From NCBI GenBank assembly GCA_027077895.1, contig JALWQZ010000075.1, forward strand, positions 1-11,207: a stretch of DNA of 11,207 nt, read 5' to 3'. Below the pieces are notes generated by a model. That model had not been told where the DNA came from, searched no databases, and saw only the letters and a program-made list of their open reading frames with translations. The translations under genes and the position numbers were made by a program. Numbering within the stretch: position 1 is the stretch's first letter; each line of letters starts with the position of its first letter. Shown here piece by piece: positions 1 through 6,602 of the stretch. Origin of the DNA: Microcaldota archaeon (GTDB lineage: Archaea; B1Sed10-29; WALL01; WAMD01).

Positions 1-137
1 GGATACAAGTCACGTATAGTATGTAATATGCTGTCTTTTTCCACTACTAGAAATTTTAATCCTAGTTCTAGTGCATGTATCCCTGAAGATATGCCCGCTG
101 GCCCACCACCAACGATGACCACATCCAACTGTTCCAT
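1..137 (-). CDS. FAD/NAD(P)-dependent oxidoreductase, N-terminal fragment (runs off the left edge)
   Basis: Reading the minus strand from ATG at 137-135 gives about 45 residues that begin MEQLDVVIVGGGPAGISSG. This is a beta-strand followed by the GxGxxG-type dinucleotide-binding loop, then an acidic residue (VVEKD) at the end of the second strand where FAD ribose is bound. It is the hallmark N-terminus of the two-dinucleotide-binding flavoprotein family (thioredoxin reductase-like, including the YpdA-type group). The residues after it (SILHTIRDLY) resemble the YpdA-like subgroup, but too little is visible to name a substrate. There is no good ribosome binding site. An AT-rich TTTTAAAA box centred about 27 bases upstream of the ATG suggests a leaderless transcript. 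The gene is divergent from the unknown basic protein at 212. Confidence 0.85.
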   Translation of the reverse strand, partial: MEQLDVVIVGGGPAGISSGIHALELGLKFLVVEKDSILHTIRDLY

Positions 138-160
138 TATTTAGTTAAACGAAGGTAGGG

Positions 161-172
161 TTTTAAAATTTA
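161..172. promoter_or_regulatory. Shared divergent box A (TATA) promoter core
   Basis: The sequence ttttaaaatttag contains the perfect palindrome TTTTAAAA in the 74-base gap between two divergent genes. On the minus strand its centre lies about 27 bases from the ATG at 137, which fits a leaderless mRNA. On the plus strand it predicts a start near 190, leaving a leader of about 20 bases with AAGGG before the TTG at 212. The placement fits archaeal TBP sites. Use in both directions is inferred. Confidence 0.5.
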
Positions 173-211
173 GACGGTCGTTAATGAATAAAACGACGAA
201 GGGCGATGTAA

Positions 212-1978
212 TTGGGTAAGAAGGCCCGTTCCAGTAAGAGCAAGAGGCAAAAGAAGAAGGCTAGGAAGTTAAGTAGGTACCCTCTATTTAGAGTACTCTT
301 TTTGCCGAGGAAGGAAAGAGAAAGGATTATCCCCAATGTGAGGGATAAAGACGTTGTTGATTTTCTCGCTCATATTAGGAGCAAGTCAGGGGTTACTGAG
401 AACTTTGATTTCCCTATACCCCTTGTTGAACTTATACGGCATGTCGGGGGAACTGGTCTTGGGATGAGTCGTAGGTTTTCAGAGGGGGATATTGTGATGT
501 TGCCTTCTGGTCACAGAGTCAAAACCAGAGAGATGGATGGCAACGAGTTTTGGGTTCATTTGCCATATACTCAAGTGGAGGACCCTGAAAGGTTTTTTGT
601 TGCAATTGATGATGCTAGAATAAAGAATAAGGGCACGCCAATATTTGATGACCTCTCGGATTTTTGGAAGAGAAGGTTGAGAAGGAAGGTATCTAGAAGG
701 AATTCGGAATCGGAGAGGGCGTTGCAGAAGTTACTGGATAAGTTTAGACAGGGAAAGACCCAGGCAAATTTTGTCAGATTGGCCTTGAAGATAGGTCAGG
801 GACATGCTATGTATAGAGGTTGGAATAATATACGTATAGGTACAGAGGTCCCAGTTTATGTTAAGGACAGCGATGTTGGTGAAAGGGAGGTAGGGTCAAG
901 GGATTTATTTTTGTATGGGAAGAGGTCCAACGATGGAGATACGTATGAGGGAATAAGCATTGAGATAGAATCTTCGTTTGGTACTCCCTCGTTGAAAAAG
1001 ATGATGTACGGCTTGATAAAGTCAGTTAATGTTGTTGACCCAAGGAGTAACCAAGAGGCAAAGATAAATCTTGTGCATAATATTGTTTTGACTCCAGAGA
1101 ATAAGGTTCAGAAGAAGGTTAGGGATTTACTAAAGATTGATAGTTGGAGCAAGGTAAAACATGAGATAGATGGCTTGTTTGACCCAGAAAAGATTATCTC
1201 TAGAATGCAAAGCAAGAAGAGTTACTTAACAGAGGTCCTAGAGCACTTAGATAAGTCTGATCTTCACAAGTCCATCTTAACAGAGAAAGAAAGGAAGATT
1301 ATCCACGACACGCTTGAGGATGTTAAAAAGGGTAAAAATTTCCCTCAGGATAGGTGGGATGAGATTCGTGGTTTAATAAACAAGGTCCATAAATACAATC
1401 TGGATAGGCTTACGATAGACTTCAATGTTTCTGATGAGATTGTTAACTATCTACTTGGGAAGCCGATCAAGATAGATGGCAAAAATATTAAACCGAAATA
1501 CTCTCATTTCCTGCAGTATAACACTTTGTTGTACTTCTTTTCAAGGGGATTTAAGGATAGCATAAAGGAAAGAGTTCTCAAGGATTTGCTGTTGAATGAT
1601 AAGAATACAGATAAACTCATTAATGCTGCTCTTTCAAAGAAGATCAATGAGAATGCCACCCTTGAGATTAGCCCAATAGCCATGAAGGAAATCCTAGATA
1701 ACATGGCAAAGCACATGAGAAAGTCATTACAGAATACGGTATTTTACCTAACAGATTCAAGGGGGAAGAAGGTTAAGAAGATCATTATGTTCAAGAAGGT
1801 CCCGGAAATGTATAGGCTAAGACCTGTTGTTATAACGCCAGAGAATAAGGAATGGCTTGCATATCTTGACGAATTGGAAGTATACCGGAACGAGTTAGAC
1901 AAGAAAATAAAGTCCGACGAACCGATAACAGACATACACGACGGCAGGCCAGTAGGGAGAAAATTAAAGATGAAGTGA
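212..1978 (+). CDS. Unrecognised basic protein, 588 aa; possible diverged nuclease-like core
   Basis: I do not recognise this family. The N-terminus is intensely basic (GKKARSSKSKRQKKKARK, residues 2-19), suggesting nucleic-acid binding; further basic clusters lie at 152-163 (WKRRLRRKVSRR). Residues 160-310 look like a folded alpha/beta core: a helix with E168 and L171, then SRDLFLYGK (D231), then GISIEIES (E251, E253). D-(about 20)-ExE recalls the PD-(D/E)XK nuclease layout, but the usual Lys is replaced by Glu, so this is only a weak suggestion. The C-terminal half is largely helical and charged. The motif TPENK occurs at 294-298 and again at 542-546 after similar hydrophobic strands. The start is TTG, preceded eight bases upstream by AAGGG; no ATG exists in frame before residue 85. 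The gene meets the agmatinase gene tail to tail with a 15-base overlap. CTAG sites are sparser than in the rest of the window. The coding call is strong because of length; function is unknown. Confidence 0.75.
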   Translation: MGKKARSSKSKRQKKKARKLSRYPLFRVLFLPRKERERIIPNVRDKDVVDFLAHIRSKSGVTENFDFPIPLVELIRHVGGTGLGMSRRFSEGDIVMLPSGHRVKTREMDGNEFWVHLPYTQVEDPERFFVAIDDARIKNKGTPIFDDLSDFWKRRLRRKVSRRNSESERALQKLLDKFRQGKTQANFVRLALKIGQGHAMYRGWNNIRIGTEVPVYVKDSDVGEREVGSRDLFLYGKRSNDGDTYEGISIEIESSFGTPSLKKMMYGLIKSVNVVDPRSNQEAKINLVHNIVLTPENKVQKKVRDLLKIDSWSKVKHEIDGLFDPEKIISRMQSKKSYLTEVLEHLDKSDLHKSILTEKERKIIHDTLEDVKKGKNFPQDRWDEIRGLINKVHKYNLDRLTIDFNVSDEIVNYLLGKPIKIDGKNIKPKYSHFLQYNTLLYFFSRGFKDSIKERVLKDLLLNDKNTDKLINAALSKKINENATLEISPIAMKEILDNMAKHMRKSLQNTVFYLTDSRGKKVKKIIMFKKVPEMYRLRPVVITPENKEWLAYLDELEVYRNELDKKIKSDEPITDIHDGRPVGRKLKMK

Positions 1979-2761
1979 TATCTTTAATATTAGCCTTCTC
2001 AGTAACTCGCTAGGCACTGGACTGGTTCCAACCATCGGATCATATTCGACAATGTCTGCTGATATGATATCTCTGTTTTTGATTTCGTCCCATAATTTGT
2101 TGAAATCCCATCCTCCTGGCACGGGTGTTCCAACTGGGATATTGTCCAAAACATCTAGGTCAACACTTAGATAAACTGGATTCTTTGCCTTTCCAAGTTT
2201 CTTTGCCAGGTCCCACTCCTCTTTCTCCCCAGTTCTTGGGCCTTGAATTTCCATTCTGTCCAGACCAAGAATTTCGGATATTCTCCGATTGACGCTTGCA
2301 TGACTCTCCTTTAATCCCAAGTAGGAGTCTAGTAGATCCCAGTGTGCGTCAAAGCAGAGGTAATTAAACTTTCGCCCAGAATCAAGCATTGCTCTTACAA
2401 CAGGGAATGTTATGCTGTGTTCTCCGCCAAGGGTTATTAGTTTCAACTTGGGGTTTTCTTCTAGAATGCCCTTTACCACTTCGTAGATTCTGTCTAGGGT
2501 TGCCCTTGGGTCTCCATAGACAACGTCAATATTGCCGACGTCCACCAACTTAACATCGTCTAGTGTGCCCAGTTCAGGGTCGTATGTTGACGCCCAGTTT
2601 CTGAATTCCTCCCTTACCCTATCTGGGCCTAGCCTAGTCCCTGGCAGGCCGGTGGTTGTAGAATCAAAGGGCACTCCTAGTAAGGCGACCTCCGCTTCGT
2701 CAAGTTCGTATTCATTTTCCCAGACGAAGTTAGTCCGCCTTACTAAGAATCTCCAGTCCAT
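1964..2761 (-). CDS. speB: Agmatinase/arginase-family ureohydrolase (agmatinase-like)
   Basis: This 265-residue protein belongs to the Mn-dependent ureohydrolase family, which releases urea from guanidino compounds. Binuclear-metal ligands are visible in order: GGEHS (H115), DAHWD (D138, H140, D142) and VDLDVLD (D201, D203). A conserved His lies in KESHAS (H154). The loop after the last motif is unusual: the family generally has DP followed by PGTGTPEPGG, while here it reads DNIPVGTPVPGG, about three residues shorter and without the Pro after D206. In archaea, agmatine or aminopropylagmatine is cleaved on the route to putrescine and spermidine, and spermidine is the donor for hypusine on aIF5A. 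The neighbouring aIF5A gene ends just one base before this start, and its final codons supply the ribosome binding site (GAGGT). The symbol reflects the family; the exact substrate could be agmatine, aminopropylagmatine or another guanidine. Confidence 0.85.
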   Translation of the reverse strand: MDWRFLVRRTNFVWENEYELDEAEVALLGVPFDSTTTGLPGTRLGPDRVREEFRNWASTYDPELGTLDDVKLVDVGNIDVVYGDPRATLDRIYEVVKGILEENPKLKLITLGGEHSITFPVVRAMLDSGRKFNYLCFDAHWDLLDSYLGLKESHASVNRRISEILGLDRMEIQGPRTGEKEEWDLAKKLGKAKNPVYLSVDLDVLDNIPVGTPVPGGWDFNKLWDEIKNRDIISADIVEYDPMVGTSPVPSELLRRLILKISLHL

Positions 2762-2762
2762 C

Positions 2763-3152
2763 TTAGGACCTCTTTCTGACTACCTTCACCTGCCCCATAG
2801 CCTTCATGTACTCTACTTCGTCGCCGGGCCCTGCATTGACTTCTGGGTTCTTCGGGGCTTCAAATGTTTCGTAGGTTTCCATGTCCATTATCTGCCACTG
2901 GTCTCCCATGTCAGCCAGGATTTGTCCGACCTTCTTTTCAACTATAGGGATGTGGACTTCCGCATCAACTGGTTTCAACAACTGTTTCTTTTCACCATTG
3001 AATATCCCTAGTGCGACTACTCTAGCCTTCGCTGAACCGTGCTTGCCTGGTTTTGATGTCTGTATGTCAACAACCTTGCATGGTACACCATCAATTATCA
3101 CGTACTTTCCTTTCTTCAGATCCTTCACCTGTGCTATCATGTAATCCGCCAT
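2763..3152 (-). CDS. eif5A: Translation factor aIF5A (hypusine-containing)
   Basis: This 129-residue protein is archaeal aIF5A, which binds the ribosome and relieves stalling, notably at proline runs; the eukaryotic counterpart also acts in termination. The N-terminal SH3-like domain carries the modification loop TSKPGKHGSAK, with K37 as the residue expected to become deoxyhypusine/hypusine. The C-terminal OB-fold domain (about residues 72-129) includes QIMDMETYETFE. Length is normal for the family. The start at 3152 is decided by an excellent ribosome binding site (GGGGAGGAGA) eight bases upstream; a second ATG at codon 5 is less well placed. The first 62 bases overlap the 3' end of the upstream membrane-protein gene in another frame, and that gene's codons supply the ribosome binding site. 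It sits directly upstream of the agmatinase-like gene, so the factor and a polyamine-pathway enzyme are probably co-transcribed. Confidence 0.97.
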   Translation of the reverse strand: MADYMIAQVKDLKKGKYVIIDGVPCKVVDIQTSKPGKHGSAKARVVALGIFNGEKKQLLKPVDAEVHIPIVEKKVGQILADMGDQWQIMDMETYETFEAPKNPEVNAGPGDEVEYMKAMGQVKVVRKRS

Positions 3153-4176
3153 TTTCTATCTCCTCCCCTGGTTTTAGTCCTAGGTATCCTGCTATCGGCA
3201 GGCCGATTATCATCAGCAACCAATAAGACAGCAGTCTATCAATCATGGTTTCTAGACTGGCAATAACTGTATTAATATTTGATGCAGAATATATAACTAT
3301 CATTGTCCCCTCTGTCAGGCCGACTCCACCAACGCTGACTGGTAGCGACCCCACAACTGTTGAGAATATGTAAGCCAGTGCTATTATGGGGAATGATGCA
3401 TTAACCCCTAGGGCTAGAAATATGGTGTACGCCCTTGTCATTTCTAGGAGCCAGTATATAGTTGAGAATATGAAACCGGTGACCATTACGCGTTTGTTAT
3501 TTGCTATTTCAAATACATAATCATAATACTTGTTAACATATTTCTCCAGTTCCTTCTCATAGTAGTTTAGTACTGGGATTCTCTTCATTATCCAGTTGTG
3601 CTTTGCCAGGAACCTGTTTATTTTTGAGGTTTTTATTTTCTTTCTTAGTGTGAAATACCACAAGCCCAGTAGTATCGACGCTGAGAACAGGAACGCGGTT
3701 ATCAATAGAGCCATGACTGTTTTTGATAGGTGGACCAGGTATACTCCGTAGAGTATCGCAATTCCAGATATTATCATGAACGCAAACATGTCAACGATTC
3801 TTTCCACTACTATCGTCGCGAAACTTGCGCTGTAACTTATCCCCCACACTCTTTTCATGAAGTATGCCTTTAACGGCTCACCCCCGACTCTCCCGCCCGG
3901 CGTTATGTTGCTCACTGCTGCCCCACTTAGGCTGAGTTGCATAGTGTCCCTTATTCGTATCTTTGGATACACTGGTTTTACAAATACGTGCCATCTGATA
4001 TTCAGAAAGAAGAGGTCTATGGCTTCAACCAGGACTGCTAGTGCTAGGTATTCTGGCTTGGCCTTTGTCAAGGCGTTCCACACATTCTGGGGGCCTAGCC
4101 AAATGAATATCCCAGCGAACAACAGAGTCACTATCGCGATGGACACCAGTAGTGTCTTGTATTTCCTAGCAACCAC
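3091..4176 (-). CDS. UPF0104 / lysylphosphatidylglycerol-flippase-type membrane protein
   Basis: This 361-residue polytopic membrane protein has about eight hydrophobic spans and matches the LPG synthase transmembrane/UPF0104 family (flippase-like). Diagnostic motifs are ITPGGRVGGEPLKAY (91-105), VVERIVDM (123-130) and LPVSVGGVGLTEG (278-290). Bacterial relatives flip or act on lipids; archaeal members lack the soluble aminoacyl-transfer domain, and their substrate is generally unknown. The start is GTG at 4176. No ribosome binding site precedes it, and an AT-rich box near 4200 lies at the right distance for a leaderless transcript. An ATG a few bases upstream is out of frame. The C-terminal 20 residues (polar, GSEERKVRDN) are encoded within the aIF5A gene and may be dispensable. 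It heads a minus-strand operon with aIF5A and the agmatinase-like gene, with no obvious functional link to them. Confidence 0.85.
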   Translation of the reverse strand: MVARKYKTLLVSIAIVTLLFAGIFIWLGPQNVWNALTKAKPEYLALAVLVEAIDLFFLNIRWHVFVKPVYPKIRIRDTMQLSLSGAAVSNITPGGRVGGEPLKAYFMKRVWGISYSASFATIVVERIVDMFAFMIISGIAILYGVYLVHLSKTVMALLITAFLFSASILLGLWYFTLRKKIKTSKINRFLAKHNWIMKRIPVLNYYEKELEKYVNKYYDYVFEIANNKRVMVTGFIFSTIYWLLEMTRAYTIFLALGVNASFPIIALAYIFSTVVGSLPVSVGGVGLTEGTMIVIYSASNINTVIASLETMIDRLLSYWLLMIIGLPIAGYLGLKPGEEIENGGLHDSTGEGSEERKVRDN

Positions 4177-4194
4177 GTTCTCATTAAGACAGTA

Positions 4195-4210
4195 CTATTT
4201 TTTAAGTTTA
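4195..4210. promoter_or_regulatory. Shared divergent box A (TATA) promoter core, two leaderless starts
   Basis: The run ttttttaagttta lies in a 51-base gap between a minus-strand GTG start (4176) and a plus-strand ATG start (4228). Its centre (about 4202) is 25-27 bases from both start codons, the usual distance from the TBP site to the transcription start in archaea. Neither gene has a Shine-Dalgarno sequence. Both transcripts are therefore predicted to be leaderless and to share one promoter core. Direction and usage are inferred. Confidence 0.5.
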
Positions 4211-4227
4211 GTTCTCATATCTAATTC

Positions 4228-4992
4228 ATGCCAGAAATACCCTTGGTTGACGTCCATTTTCACATAACCGAATACAAACCTCATGAAATCCCAGGAATTC
4301 TCTCTAGACTAGAGAGTATGAAGTTGGTTGTATCCAGCGGCATAACACCCACTGATAATGTAAAGACACTCTCTTTGATGTCTAATTTAAAGAATGCCCT
4401 TGTGACGTTTGGGTTAAATCCTGTGAGCGTAGGTAAGGATCCCTCCTTGTTTGATTCATATTTGGATGTTCTTAATGAACACAGGGACGAGGTTGCAGGT
4501 ATAGGTGAAGTGGGGATCGATTACTACTGGGAGTCTGATGAGTTCAATAGAAAGGTTCAGAAGGAGATGTTCAATCGGTTTATTGACCTAGCGAATGAAC
4601 TTAGGAAACCCTTGGTTATCCACACTAGGTCTGCAATGAAGGACACGCTGGACATATTAGAAAAGAACACGCCCCATGCCTTTTTTATACACTCATTTAG
4701 AGGTAGTGTTTCCCAGGCTAGGAGGGTGGTTGAACTGGGGGGGTATGTATCTCTGTCCACTGCGATGGTTAGGTTTCCTAGGGACTACACAAAGTTAATA
4801 AACAATATTCCCCTAGAATATATACTAACTGAGACAGATGCACCTTACCTTTCGCCTGTTAAAGGGGAGACAAATTACCCTTGGAATGTTTCCCAGAGTC
4901 TAGAGATGATGTCAAGAGTGCTGGACCAGGACATACATGATGTTGCTGATGTTATATACAGAAATGCCTTGTCCGTTTTTGGGGTGAGATAA
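4228..4992 (+). CDS. TatD-family metal-dependent hydrolase (DNase/deoxyribonuclease-like)
   Basis: This 254-residue TIM-barrel amidohydrolase-superfamily protein shows the full TatD metal set: DVHFH (H10, H12), GEVGID (E94), VIHTR (H132), IHSFRGS (H155, where many relatives have HCFSG) and TETDAPYLSP (D204). TatD enzymes studied in bacteria and eukaryotes are 3'-5' exonucleases on single-stranded DNA or RNA, with roles in repair and DNA fragmentation. Archaeal members are usually assigned by homology only. Length is typical. The ATG at 4228 lies about 25 bases after an AT-rich box and has no ribosome binding site, so it is probably leaderless. It is the first gene of a seven-gene plus-strand run, and its TAA is immediately followed by the ATG of the NYN-domain gene. 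A near-perfect 17-base inverted repeat lies inside its early codons (4300-4316). Confidence 0.93.
   Translation: MPEIPLVDVHFHITEYKPHEIPGILSRLESMKLVVSSGITPTDNVKTLSLMSNLKNALVTFGLNPVSVGKDPSLFDSYLDVLNEHRDEVAGIGEVGIDYYWESDEFNRKVQKEMFNRFIDLANELRKPLVIHTRSAMKDTLDILEKNTPHAFFIHSFRGSVSQARRVVELGGYVSLSTAMVRFPRDYTKLINNIPLEYILTETDAPYLSPVKGETNYPWNVSQSLEMMSRVLDQDIHDVADVIYRNALSVFGVR
4300..4316. repeat. 17-base perfect inverted repeat inside the TatD gene
   Basis: CTCTCTAG, one A, then CTAGAGAG form an eight-pair inverted repeat 73-89 bases into the coding region (residues about 25-30). It could be a protein-binding site or a small hairpin in the mRNA. Because CTAG is abundant throughout the window, chance formation is possible. 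Confidence 0.4.
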
Positions 4993-5448
4993 ATGTTGGA
5001 TGAAGTCAAATACAAATTGGGAATAATAAAGAAGAACAAGCATATTGCTTTGTTGGTGGATGGTCCCAATTTATTGAGGAAGGAGTTTAAGATCGATTTG
5101 GACAAGGTGAAGAAGAAACTCTCCAAGTATGGGAAGATTAAGGTGGCTAGGGTTTTCCTAGACCAGTATGCATCTGATAAACTTATAGAAGCCGTTACAA
5201 ATCAGGGGTTTGAGCCCATAATCACTCCCACTGATGTTGACGTTTGGCTCGCCGTTGACGCAATGGATCAGGTATACAACCCGTCAATAGATATTATTGC
5301 CATAATGTCTAGGGATGCTGATTACCAGCCAGTTATACTGAAGGCCAAGTCTAAGGGGAAGGAGACGATCGTTATTGGTGCGGAGCCAGGATTTTCTGCT
5401 GCGCTTAAGAATACGGCCGATATTGTTATAATGGCAGATAAAGAGTGA
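4993..5448 (+). CDS. NYN-domain (PIN-like) protein of the archaeal TIGR00288 type
   Basis: This 151-residue single-domain protein has the LabA/NYN signature. It has a hydrophobic strand with the catalytic-type aspartate (ALLVDGPNLLR, D23, N26), then DVDVWLAVDAMD (D81, D83, D89), then IMSRDADYQPVI (D108, D110), followed by the Rossmann-like TIVIGAEPGFS. NYN domains share the PIN-fold acidic pocket and are usually thought to be Mg-dependent RNases. The length and spacing match the archaeal family described as TIGR00288, whose biochemical role is not established as far as I know. The start ATG abuts the TatD stop; GGGGTGAG within the last TatD codons is the ribosome binding site. Its partners in the operon include a TatD hydrolase and, further down, an Sm-like protein, which hints at nucleic-acid metabolism. 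Confidence 0.85.
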   Translation: MLDEVKYKLGIIKKNKHIALLVDGPNLLRKEFKIDLDKVKKKLSKYGKIKVARVFLDQYASDKLIEAVTNQGFEPIITPTDVDVWLAVDAMDQVYNPSIDIIAIMSRDADYQPVILKAKSKGKETIVIGAEPGFSAALKNTADIVIMADKE

Positions 5449-5458
5449 GGTGTAAGGG

Positions 5459-6160
5459 ATGAATGTGCCTTTAGGAACACCAGAAAAAAGATTTGCTGAT
5501 TTGAATAGAGATGAATTGATAGCAGATATCCGCAACTTTATGGAAAAGAAGAAGACAGGATATATTGTGATTCTTGCAGAAGGGAAGTACAGTTTCCAGG
5601 AGGGTTTCATGGCCCTAGATGGTGGAATGATATTTGCATCCCATTTTGAATACCTAAAGTATGATAAGGAGTTCAAGGCCAGTGATGCTTTGAATAGGAC
5701 ATTGAATTTGATTCTTAGTGGTAAAGGATTGTATGACATATACACGTGGAGTACTCAGCAGGTCGAATTGTTTAAGGTGTTCAATGATGATTTGATGTTC
5801 ATAGAGAACGTGACACCCCTGAGGTTGACACAGATTATACCAAAGTCACAAAAGGACTACGAAACTGGGGATTTGGCAGAGTTCATCAACAAGAGCCCGT
5901 CACGTGAAGAATTGCTCAAGAAATACAAGATGAGCGAGATAAAGGAAGAAAAACCGATTGATGAACAGATTGCTGATGACTTAGAGAAGGGGATCATAGA
6001 TGAACACAAACAATTGGAGGAGATGTTGAGCGAATACATATCTTCTTCTGAGAAGGAGAAACCCAAAATGACAAGTGAAACATCTAAACTGGGAGAAACG
6101 CCACCGGTTGGTCATGGGATACAGAAGTTCAAAGATTTGACCTTAAAAGAGGACAAGTGA
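5459..6160 (+). CDS. DUF2226-family protein
   Basis: This 233-residue protein has an N-terminal globular part (about 1-130) resembling archaeal DUF2226. It opens MNVPLGTP, followed by a helix, TGYIVILAEGKYSFQEGF (33-50), then DGGMIFASHFEY, a helix around ASDALNRTLNLIL and IYTWSTQQVELFKVFN. This strand-rich layout resembles the bacterial DUF4388/PATAN sensory-adaptor domain, a relation I infer from pattern only. The C-terminal 100 residues are charged and probably extended or coiled (KEEKPIDEQIADDLEKG, EEMLSEYISSSEKEK). No membrane span or enzyme motif is visible. The start follows GAGGTG by eight bases and lies ten bases after the NYN stop. It directly precedes a roadblock-like gene and a MinD-type ATPase gene, so it is probably the adaptor of a three-part module. 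Confidence 0.75.
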   Translation: MNVPLGTPEKRFADLNRDELIADIRNFMEKKKTGYIVILAEGKYSFQEGFMALDGGMIFASHFEYLKYDKEFKASDALNRTLNLILSGKGLYDIYTWSTQQVELFKVFNDDLMFIENVTPLRLTQIIPKSQKDYETGDLAEFINKSPSREELLKKYKMSEIKEEKPIDEQIADDLEKGIIDEHKQLEEMLSEYISSSEKEKPKMTSETSKLGETPPVGHGIQKFKDLTLKEDK

Positions 6161-6167
6161 GATAGCA

Positions 6168-6602
6168 ATGGAGTTGGGCTGGCATTTAAGGAATGCACTC
6201 AGGAGACTCTCTGGAAAAAAGACGCTGGAGGAAGAGAGGCTGGATAGGCTAATGGGTATTAGGCGTAGGCTCGATCATGGGGAAGTTGATCGTAGGGACC
6301 CAATGTATCATCTGATTACAGATTACTCTCTTGATTCTATAGTCATATCAAAATTTGATGGGACGGTTATCATAGGGAACGGTGGCTCTAGGATTGAGAC
6401 GGTTAATGGTTCTGCACTATTTGAGTATGTCAAGAACAAACTCCCAGATGTATCATATTTAATGGTAAAGACTAAAAAGGGAACGAGAGTTATTTATACT
6501 GATGGTGAGTATATTTACATAGCAAGGGCACCGGGATATGTGTCCCCCCTAGAGATGAAGTTAATAGCCAGAAAAGTTAGAAGTGATGTTGATGGCAGGT
6601 GA
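6168..6602 (+). CDS. Small protein with a probable roadblock/LC7-like domain
   Basis: This 144-residue protein starts with a basic, amphipathic helical region (about 1-45, WHLRNALRRLSGKK and RLMGIRRRLDHG). A compact domain follows: LDSIVISKFDGTVIIGNG (55-72), helix ALFEYVKNKLPD, strands SYLMVKTKKGTRVIY and EYIYIARAPG, and a final helix SPLEMKLIARKVR. The order strand-DG-strand-helix-three strands-helix, with a DG turn, is that of roadblock/LC7 (MglB-like) domains, which dimerise and often regulate a P-loop NTPase. This is my pattern reading rather than a database match; a Longin-like or profilin-like fold is the main alternative. The ATG lies seven bases after the DUF2226 stop, with GTGAG as ribosome binding site. 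The 3' end overlaps the start of the MinD gene, suggesting translational coupling and partnership. Confidence 0.6.
   Translation: MELGWHLRNALRRLSGKKTLEEERLDRLMGIRRRLDHGEVDRRDPMYHLITDYSLDSIVISKFDGTVIIGNGGSRIETVNGSALFEYVKNKLPDVSYLMVKTKKGTRVIYTDGEYIYIARAPGYVSPLEMKLIARKVRSDVDGR

Noticed and set aside
205..210. ATG just before the unknown basic protein
   Set aside because: It is followed at once by a TAA stop, so it cannot start the gene; TTG at 212 is the only suitable start.
2532..3011. Plus-strand open frame of 159 codons across the agmatinase and aIF5A genes
   Set aside because: It lies opposite two well-supported conserved genes, has low-complexity Ser-rich translation and no ribosome binding site.
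5284..5745. Minus-strand open frame of 153 codons opposite the NYN and DUF2226 genes
   Set aside because: Antisense shadow; the plus-strand genes have motifs, ribosome binding sites and operon spacing.
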